A stretch of DNA of 39,110 nt from Stenocarpella maydis (taxonomy: Eukaryota > Ascomycota > Sordariomycetes > Diaporthales > Diaporthaceae): positions 1 through 39,110 of the forward strand of contig NQMI01000241.1 of the NCBI GenBank assembly GCA_002270565.1. The letters run 5' to 3'. Position 1 is the first letter of the stretch. The number at the start of each line of letters is the position of its first letter. The notes under the pieces are model-generated. The model did not search any database. It saw nothing but the letters and a program-made list of their open reading frames with translations, and was not told where the DNA came from. Position numbers and translations under genes: made by a program. Below are positions 32,100 through 39,110 of the stretch, in pieces.

Positions 32100-32490
32100 A
32101 TCATCCTCATAATTAATGCAAGCCTGGACAGCTAGGGTGCTTACCTAATGCAGGTAAAAGATAGGGTTCATCATCCAATCTAATACAAGAGTAGCTCATA
32201 GACTACTACTAAGAAGCTCTATAATGCAACAAAACATAAGTATCGGGCTATACTCTATGCGATCAGATAGCTTTAGTTCTATATATACGGAGTTTATTTC
32301 ATCCTGGAAACCAACTCAAATATTCTTATTTAGCAGCTAAAGGGGTCAGCATTAAATATCCCTAGGGCCTACATTACTTGATGGCTGGCTATAATCAGGA
32401 CATACAACTTCACGGTCAGGCATATCAAAGGGGTTAACAATTCGGTTGCTAACTCGCTCTCAAGAAAACCTCCGGGTCCTTTAAATAAGG
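32100..32490 (+). pseudogene. RNase H domain, degraded
   Basis: Frame fragments include NATKHKYRAILYAI, FILETNSNILI and FTVRHIKGVNNSVANSLSR, the standard end of Ty3/Gypsy RNase H. The usual ADALSR is changed to ANSLSR by G-to-A. Several internal stops are present. Confidence 0.75.
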
Positions 32491-32599
32491 TAGATAGATA
32501 AATTAAAGGGGATATCAAGGAATAGTGTAATGCTTCTCTTAACCCTGTAATAGCTCCAATACCTTCTGATCAGATACTATTGCTTGAAGATAGTTATCA

Positions 32600-33500
32600 G
32601 TAGTTAAAGGAATTAAGGGGGATTACAGATTACCTCTATCGCGGTATTCTACCTAATCACCTCTCTAATCAGCAATAGAAGGCTTTTAAGAAGAAAGCTC
32701 TTGCATTTTCCCTCAGGAAAGGAGTGCTCTAGCGGGAACCCAAGAAAGACCTCCCTAAAAGGAGAGTTATGGACAACCCTAATTTAAAAAAAAGAATCAT
32801 TAGGAATACTTATGCTCCCCTTAGTTATAGAGGGAGGGATACTACCTACTACCGGATTAGAGCGATATACTATTAGAAAAGGATATATACGGATATAGAA
32901 AAGGCGATTGCTGGATATCCTAAATACAATAAATGGGACACCAGGATCTATAATAATAGGGTAATACCTACCACCCTAGGGCTTCTATTTTCAAAAATTC
33001 ATATCAATATTCAGCATTTGCCCTCTGATTAAGGATATTAATACCTCATGAAAGGACGTTGCAACCTTATGGGATGGCCTAAGGTAATAGCTCTCAGGGC
33101 TGCTAACTCAAAGAACATTAAGCGATTCTTTATCAACAAGTTCCTACTTAAATAGGGCTTGCCTATATCAGTAGTTATAAATAGGGGACCTAAGAACCTT
33201 AGAGACTTTGCTAAATACCTCAGATACCTCAGGGTGCATTAGATTAGAATATCTGCATATAATCCTAGGGCGAATAGTATTATAGAATACAGCCACTTTA
33301 ATATTGCATCAGCCTTAGGAAAGATGCTGGATAGGGGTGTGACTAGATGGAAAAAGATCCTTCCTCATACACTCTTTGCTAATAGGATATCCTTAAGGCG
33401 GTTGCATAAGAAAAGCCTATTCTACCTGCTTTACGGATTTAACTCAGTATTGCCCATTAAAACGGAGATCCCTACCTGGTGGGTTTAAGCCTAATTACCC
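32600..33500 (+). pseudogene. Integrase domain, degraded
   Basis: Contains LMGWPKVIALRAANS, ISAYNPRANSIIEYSHFNIA and SLFYLLYGFNSVLPIKTEIP, which match the rve integrase core and its C-terminal extension. The catalytic Asp preceding the GWPK block and the D-D-E spacing are eroded, and stops interrupt it. Confidence 0.75.
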
Positions 33501-34311
33501 TATATGACCTCTGATTAGGTACTAGAATGTTGATTGCGCTCATTGCTGGACCTAAAATAAGATATCCTATATACCCAGAAGTTAGTTGCTAAGCAAAGAA
33601 GAAAGGCAGCAGCCAGAGATACCCATTAGGAATTCCATAGACCTAAGCCTCTTACAAAAGATAACCTTATGCTAGTTGTAGATGAGCAGAGGAAATCCAA
33701 TCACTCATTATTCCGGAAGCTAATATATCAATAGTTCAGGCCTTATATTATTAATGCTATTAAGCCTAATAACGTGTATAAGCTGAGGACCCCTAATGGG
33801 ATCCCTATTAATGGGACCTATCCCCTAATGCGCCTAAAGAAATTCATTTATAAGAGGGGAATTTGGGAGCTAGAGGTGCCTTTTCTTTAGGAGGACAACC
33901 CTCCTAAAAGTTAACAAACCAAGAGGAAGCTATTAGAGGTAGCTGGACACAATATCTTCCCAGACACGCTGGATAACACACTCTATCTCACCACCCCTAA
34001 TCAGGATAATAATAATTGGTACCAAGATTAGTCTCTTCCTAGCTGGATAGTCCCCCAAGCATAGGTATGCTCAGATATAGATAGCTCATATGATTTGGAC
34101 TTATCGGATTTAGCTAATCAGACTTAGAGGATAATACTATATATAGATATTCTGCTTATCAACCCTAATAACCCCAAGCTAAAGGAATATAAATTCTGGG
34201 ATAAGATATAAAAAAGTTAAGATATAAAAAAAGTCAAGATAACATTATATCTCTAATCAGATAAGTGTACTTCTCTTGGGACTATATGCAAGATAAAAAT
34301 CATTAGTTCTT

Positions 34312-34312
34312 N
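34312..34312. other. Ambiguous base N joining two retroelement copies
   Basis: Sequence left of the N (post-integrase, ending TTAGTTCTT) continues differently in the second copy (TTAGTTCTTAATTTACTG at 35179). Sequence right of it starts inside the protease region. The N therefore joins non-adjacent positions. Confidence 0.7.
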
Positions 34313-35187
34313 TATAAACTCCACGGTTTATAATGGAGCATCATTAGCACTAATCAGAGTAACTAAGGAGTGGGTATACATCAGCTATAATAGGACAAGG
34401 GCTATTTTCTTCATTATAGATAATAAAACGAATAATACCACCCACAATATTCTTTTAGGGATGCCTTTCTTTTTGGATATGAATTTGACTTTTAAGCAAT
34501 CAAGGGGGTTCCTTTTTGCACACATCACTCTTAACGGGTCACAAGTAATGTGTGGGCTGGGGAGGAGGAACCAGAAGCCCTTTCAGGTAGCTGCTACCAA
34601 AGCAGTCTTCTATTCAGATAGGTATACACCCTAGAGACCTGCAACCCGATTCCAGCCGGACCTAGAAAAGGGGGCAGATCACTATTAATAGGACCTATCC
34701 CCTAATGCGCCTAAAGAAATTCATCTATAAGAGGGGAATTTAGGAGCCAGTAGTACCTTTTCTTTAGGAGGACAACCCTCCTAAAAGTCAACAAACCGGG
34801 AGGAAGCTATTAGAGGTAGCCAGATATAATATCTTTCCAAACACACTGGACAACACACTCCATCCCACCACCCCTAATCAGGATAATGATAATTAGTACC
34901 AAGATTGGTCTCTTCCTAGCCGGATGGTCCCCTAAGTGCAGGCATGCTCGGATATAGACAGCTCATATAATTCAGACTTATTGGATTTAGCTAATTAGAC
35001 TTAAAGGATAATACTGCATGTGGATATTCCGCTTATCAACCCTAATAACCCTAAGCTAAAGGAATATAAATTCTGGGATAAGATATAAAAAAGTTAAGAT
35101 ATAAAAAAGTTAAAATAACATTATATCTCTAGTTAGATAAGTATACTTCTCTTAGGACTATATACAAGATAAAAATCATTAGTTCTT
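34313..35187 (+). repeat. Internally deleted second copy of the retroelement pol region
   Basis: 34313-34602 matches 30148-30437 without indels. 34601-34676 matches 30687-30760. 34677-35187 matches 33800-34311. Relative to the first copy, about 250 bp and about 3.04 kb are deleted, the latter removing RT, RNase H and integrase. The two copies differ mainly by C/T and G/A changes. Confidence 0.85.
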
Positions 35188-35275
35188 AATTTACTGCTAA
35201 AAGAAGTATTAGCAACCTGAAAAACTGGATCCACCCTAGCCTTGCCTGACCCTTCTGATCACCTTATAATTATGA

Positions 35276-35960
35276 CTAGAGATCCATGGGCTTATACTTG
35301 AACTTCCTGGGCACACGTCCGGTGATCTCGCCCACAGCATCCGCACGAGTTTCCTCATATCCTATCTTAATAGCTGCCTCAGTATACTTGCCCAGCAAGA
35401 GCTCTAAAGGAGGCATGTTTGGAGGCTTGTTAATCAGATCGGAACACATATTGGTAATACAGTTATAACTACTCTCAGAAATCTTTAGCATCTTAAAATC
35501 ATAAAGGTAACCCTTAATATAATAGATATAATTAGCATAAGCGTTATCTTGAAATCCTTAGAGCGATTAGTACTTAAAGAAAGGGATTATAATAGGGATG
35601 ATGCCTTAGAGAGTTATTTAGTTGCAGTTGGCCCCCATCCGCCGCATGCAATAGTTACACGGGTTTGCATTGCAATAACTAAAGAAGGCAATAAGGAGAG
35701 CCGGGCCCTAATGAAGGTTATTCCCCTAGCACAGTTGAGACATGTACTTCTCATAAGGGCCACCATTTATATGCTTAATAAAAATGTTGTTCGGACCTCC
35801 TTTAATTAGAGTGCTAAGGTGAGACTGCAGGTACTTGCAAGCCTCTGGGGCTTTTAGGAAGGGAAAGAACAGTTTGAGTAGCTTAGATTTGCATATTAAG
35901 GAGAGGGTTTATAGGATGTAAAGACCCTTGCCTCTGCCCTTGAGGTTGTATATCTTGATA
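35276..35960 (-). pseudogene. Antisense Cys-rich frame of unknown function, degraded
   Basis: On the minus strand, the terminal 71 codons are open, with CITNMCSDLINKPPNMPPLE and GRVPRKFKYKPMDL ending at TAG 35276. Upstream, across stops and possibly a frame change, lie protein-like segments such as LIKGGPNNIFIKHINGGPYE and NANPCNYCMRRMGANC. The C-x2-C...C pattern recalls Cys-rich repeat-associated proteins of fungi, but I cannot name a family. The part at 35276-35440 is visibly less mutated than its surroundings. A competing plus-strand frame exists over part of the region (from 35549). Confidence 0.35.
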
Positions 35961-36747
35961 TTTATTGCAAAGGCCTTATAAAGCGGTAATTTATAGACCT
36001 AGTTTCATAAAAGGATTGCGTTCGGCTGGAAATAAGTGCAGATGCCCTCTTTGTGAATAGGAGGAGGATTGTATGTTTCAAAGACCCTAATGATAGGAGG
36101 CGATTGCTTCTTACCCTTTCCCTTCTCTTCTTAGCTTGGTTAAGAAGGAGAAGATATAATAATGGCGAAGCTTATCTGATTAGAGAGGCTTAATGGTTTG
36201 ATGATGAGATTAATGATTAATAGTTGATAATGCTATTGGGGGGAAGTTGAAGAAAAGGATTAGTAGGGGGAAAGTAACTTTAAATATAAAAAGTTAGAGA
36301 GGGGAGCTCTTATTAGAAGCATTTAAAGCAGCAAAGGTTGCTGCCTGGCAGAAAAGGGAAGGAAGTTAAGTAATTCACTAGCTCAAGTGATTCACCCATC
36401 TTGAGGCTCCCCTTCTAATAAAAGCCCACCTTTCTGCTACAACCTCCAACCCAACTACTTCTTCCACAACCACCACACCTCGGCTGATCTCTGATCAGCG
36501 CAGCACAACTTGTATCATTAAGACTCAAAAGCTGCTGCAACCATCAACCTCTACCCTTAAAACTCGTTACCTCCCCTCCGTCACCTAATTTCTCCTTGCC
36601 TTAGCACCCTTTTCCCCCGGTCCGACTAATCAGAAAGATATCTTTCTTAAGCCAGCAAACGATAAAGAAAGGTAAGGGAAAGAAGAAGGGATCCCCATTG
36701 ATCCAGTTTACAGCCATCAACAGTCCAAAAGGCCAAGTCAGCCCTAT

Positions 36748-38515
36748 GAATGATCCTGACGCCCCTATGCCTACTATCGAGTACCCAGACCCTTCTGATC
36801 AGGTTGGCCTTAAAGCACAACTTTCAGCGTTGCCCTTTATCACGAATTTTAATGATATTAACCCTATATAGCAGCTGAGATTTCCCAACCCATGCGATAT
36901 CTGTAATTAAGAAAACTGGGATCGCGGAGCTAGTATAGACCCAATAAAAGACCCGTTTGAAACCAGAATTCTTAATAACGGGTTGGCACTCTCCCAAGCT
37001 TTTGATATATTAGACCTTTTGGTATAATTGCCGTTCTTTTAGAACTAAAAATGGGGGCATAGTAATCATATACAGCAGGTAGTAAACATATATTTCAAGG
37101 GCGTTAATCCCTATCCTTAGTTTAGAGACCCCCCTGGGTAGAAGAACCTGTTTAATACTCACTATAGCAACTTCCTTATAACCCTTTATGATGCAGAAGG
37201 TCTCCTAGCTTAAGAGGCATGCTTGCATACTGATCATATTCTAGAGCTTATTAATTAGTAGCTAATTGATTTCAGCAACCTAATCTTTATAGTGCTTATA
37301 ACCTATAATATTAATGAAGAACCCCCCAGATTATAAAGATACTACTTACTAAAGGACAGCCAGAGGTTCATTATCCAAGTCATATATACCCCAGGCCATT
37401 AGGTATTAAGCATCTTTAATAGGGATACCAAATAACTCAGTATAATTAATACTCATCCTGATTGGAGAACTTATAATAGGATGTACCCCTATATAAGGGA
37501 CTATATTGCATACTTCCTTACCCTTAGGCTACCTAAAGGATTCTCAAAACAGGCATGCACAGCGATCCAAGTGAAGGTCACGCTGCAGCTGGGATCAACT
37601 GCCTATAGACTCCTTATAGCTACCTATATTGCCTTTTTCTTCCGGGAGAATCATGGAAAGAATGGCTGGGAGTTTAGAGACTAGATTAAGACCAGGCTGC
37701 TTAAATCCGCCCCTCCTAGCTTGCCTGCTAAGAAAGCCTTAGCTCTTATCTAGGGTTTTGCTATTCAATTGGAAATTAATGGATCCAGGCGTCCAATTAG
37801 GAGCGTCCAGAATACTCCAGTTATTAGCTATAACAAGTATGAGAGGCTTGTGGTAGGAAAGAATGTTATATACTCTTAAGCTGATATCTTAAGGATGAAT
37901 AAGGGGGAGACTAAGTATTACGCTATACCCGGTATAGGATCAGAATTGGGATAAAATCTGCTGGGCTTCCTTATAGTGAGATTTAATAAGGCTGATCTTT
38001 CAAGGCCTACTAACGTCCGGACTTCCAGGTCGAGCAAAACTCCCGTTGCCCCTAATAGCTTAAAGAACCAGCCACCTATCCTAATATCTAAGACACCTAG
38101 TGCAGCCGTAAAGAATCTAATCATAATATCTAGGCTTAGACTTCATAAGGACCCATCCAAGATACCTAAGCCTCTGCCTCAGGCAGATGGGGCATGGACA
38201 TACAGAGAAGATGGTCTTGGGATACTAAGTGAAGTGAGAACTGCTCTATGGATGCCTAATCGGAGCAGGGCTGGAACGCCGCAGGGTGACCCTGTTAAAC
38301 TTCTCTTGCAGCAGATGTCGGAGGCAAGCATTAGGAATATATCCCTAGGAGGAAACGTAAATATGGGTAAGATAACCCCTAAGCAATTAGGTATCTTAAG
38401 GTCTTTATTATTATCTCTATCCTCTGTTCCGGCTATGCTGCCACTACATCGCCTATCGCCTGCTGCAATAAGAATTATAATGATTCAGGAGCACAACCGG
38501 AATGCAAGCAAGTAG
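36748..38515 (+). pseudogene. Degraded ~590-codon sense frame near the 3' LTR, unknown function
   Basis: Starting at an ATG near 36748 (MNDPDAPMPTIEYPDPSDQ), a single frame remains protein-like for about 1.77 kb despite many TAG/TAA codons. It includes two open blocks, 37481-37684 (YPYIRDYIAYFLTLRLPKGF) and 37976-38515 (TALWMPNRSRAGTPQGDP). Its C-terminal 180 codons are intact and basic/Pro-rich. It matches none of gag, PR, RT, RH or IN as I know them. It may be an additional ORF of the element, a displaced gag, or a captured gene. Confidence 0.45.
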
Positions 38516-38780
38516 GTGGGGATTGAGGAAGCAAATTACTAGGTTCCCATGCTAGCGATCAGTAATAGCCATTAATCCTGGGCTTATAAAAAGGCAGCTA
38601 AGCGAGAGGAGAAGGATTGCAGACCAAGCGTGCTACAGCAGAATGAGAGTAGGGATAAGCGGGCCAGGAATTAAGAGCTATAAAGGGTCCAATAAAGCTA
38701 AATTCAGGTAGCTTATCTAATTAGAGGAGGAAAGTAATTTTGGTTGTTTCGGGCGGACCATTGCTTATTCTTTATAATGG
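38515..38780. other. Non-coding stretch between the last frame and the polypurine tract
   Basis: AT-rich, with no open frame. It contains purine-rich patches (AGCGAGAGGAGAAGGA near 38600). Confidence 0.4.
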
Positions 38781-38781
38781 T

Positions 38782-38793
38782 CCGGAGAGGGGT
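38782..38793 (+). other. Polypurine tract
   Basis: CGGAGAGGGGTG directly precedes the second LTR copy, where plus-strand DNA priming occurs in LTR retrotransposons. Confidence 0.45.
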
Positions 38794-38794
38794 G

Positions 38795-39110
38795 TATTCC
38801 AGGGTCTAGGGGAACCAGTATATTTCGGAATCCGGAGGAAAACCAGCCTTAGCATTCCCCCCCCCCTCCCTCCAACGGCGTATAAGAAGGGGCCGTTCCT
38901 ACATTGCTTTTGAGAAATTTCTAGTCCTAGAGAATTAATCTTTTTATACCCTGTGAATTTATATCTGTTAGATATATACGTGTATACTATGAAACTAATT
39001 TCTTGTGCCCTCTTTTTCTTGCCTCTCCTTTTGGTCACCCTCTATTCCCTCCATAACTCTCCTATCGCGTCAGGGGCGTCCTCTTCTTGCCTTCCACGCT
39101 CCTCGTTGGG
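38795..39110 (+). repeat. 3' LTR, cut by the window edge
   Basis: Aligns to 27205-27520. The terminal TG of the 5' copy appears as TA here (TATTCCAGGG against TTCCGGGG), a G-to-A change. The exact first base (38793 or 38795) is uncertain. Confidence 0.75.

Larger units (their letters stand above)
27205..39110 (+). mobile_element. RIP-degraded Ty3/Gypsy LTR retrotransposon (composite; 3' end beyond window)
   Basis: LTR sequence at 27205 recurs at 38795, with gag, protease, RT, RNase H and integrase in that order between, the Ty3/Gypsy arrangement. Plus-strand coding frames are interrupted many times, almost always by TAG or TAA where CAG, CAA or TGG is expected, so no product can be made. An N at 34312 joins two copies of the element, and the second lacks most of pol. 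The 11.6-kb distance between LTR starts is therefore not a safe element length. Extra frames occupy 35276-38515. Confidence 0.85.

Noticed and set aside
1..39110. tRNA or rRNA genes
   Set aside because: I looked for GGTTCRANNCC-type B boxes with acceptor stems and found none that fold, so I report none.

Overview
The window looks like nuclear DNA of a filamentous ascomycete (Pezizomycotina). Its genes have short introns of 45-110 bp with GTANGT-type donors and CTRAY branch sites. The protein families are typical of that group: a membrane-anchored fucose-lectin-like propeller, a GH63 glucosidase I, an MFS hexose transporter, a fungal seven-helix orphan family and a 1054-residue orphan protein. 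The right third is AT-rich retroelement DNA saturated with CpA-to-TpA type changes, as expected from repeat-induced point mutation (RIP). Genus cannot be fixed from the sequence alone.

Layout. 1-626 (-): left-truncated low-complexity gene. 627-3101: long non-coding stretch with a 19-bp-type minisatellite. 3102-4854 (-): three-exon type II membrane lectin-like gene. 6409-9294 (+): seven-exon GH63 gene, intact once its introns are removed. 9295-10612: its downstream region with a decayed gene fragment. 10613: a single N. 11249-11952 (+): the 5' part of a seven-helix membrane gene, which runs directly into a second, apparently identical 2,004-bp copy (11953-13956) of GH63 exon 7 and its downstream DNA. 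13957-16759: non-coding with hairpins. 16760-18682 (+): five-exon sugar transporter including a 21-bp micro-exon. 20583-21614 (+): collagen-like (Gly-X-Y) single-pass membrane protein. 21838-22351: AT-rich island with a strong hairpin. 22352-25691 (-): three-exon orphan gene of 1054 codons. From the N at 26468 to the right edge: retroelement DNA, with an older LTR-like relic, then a Ty3/Gypsy element with gag, protease, RT, RNase H and integrase in that order, all broken by TAG/TAA codons.

The genes do not form an obvious pathway or secondary-metabolite cluster. GH63 acts in ER N-glycan trimming, the transporter at the plasma membrane, and the lectin-like and collagen-like proteins may be surface proteins. 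The most informative structure is architectural. All three single-base Ns (10613, 26468, 34312) sit exactly at sequence discontinuities: the end of the 2-kb duplicate, the gene-to-transposon boundary, and the junction between two copies of the retroelement. This suggests they are collapsed assembly gaps. The chimeric membrane gene and the apparent 11.6-kb retroelement must be read with that in mind. Downstream of 34312 a deletion derivative of the element, lacking RT/RNase H/integrase, is followed by two further degraded reading frames (one antisense and Cys-rich, one sense and about 590 codons) before a polypurine tract and the start of the 3' LTR. These frames are the best candidates for undescribed content.
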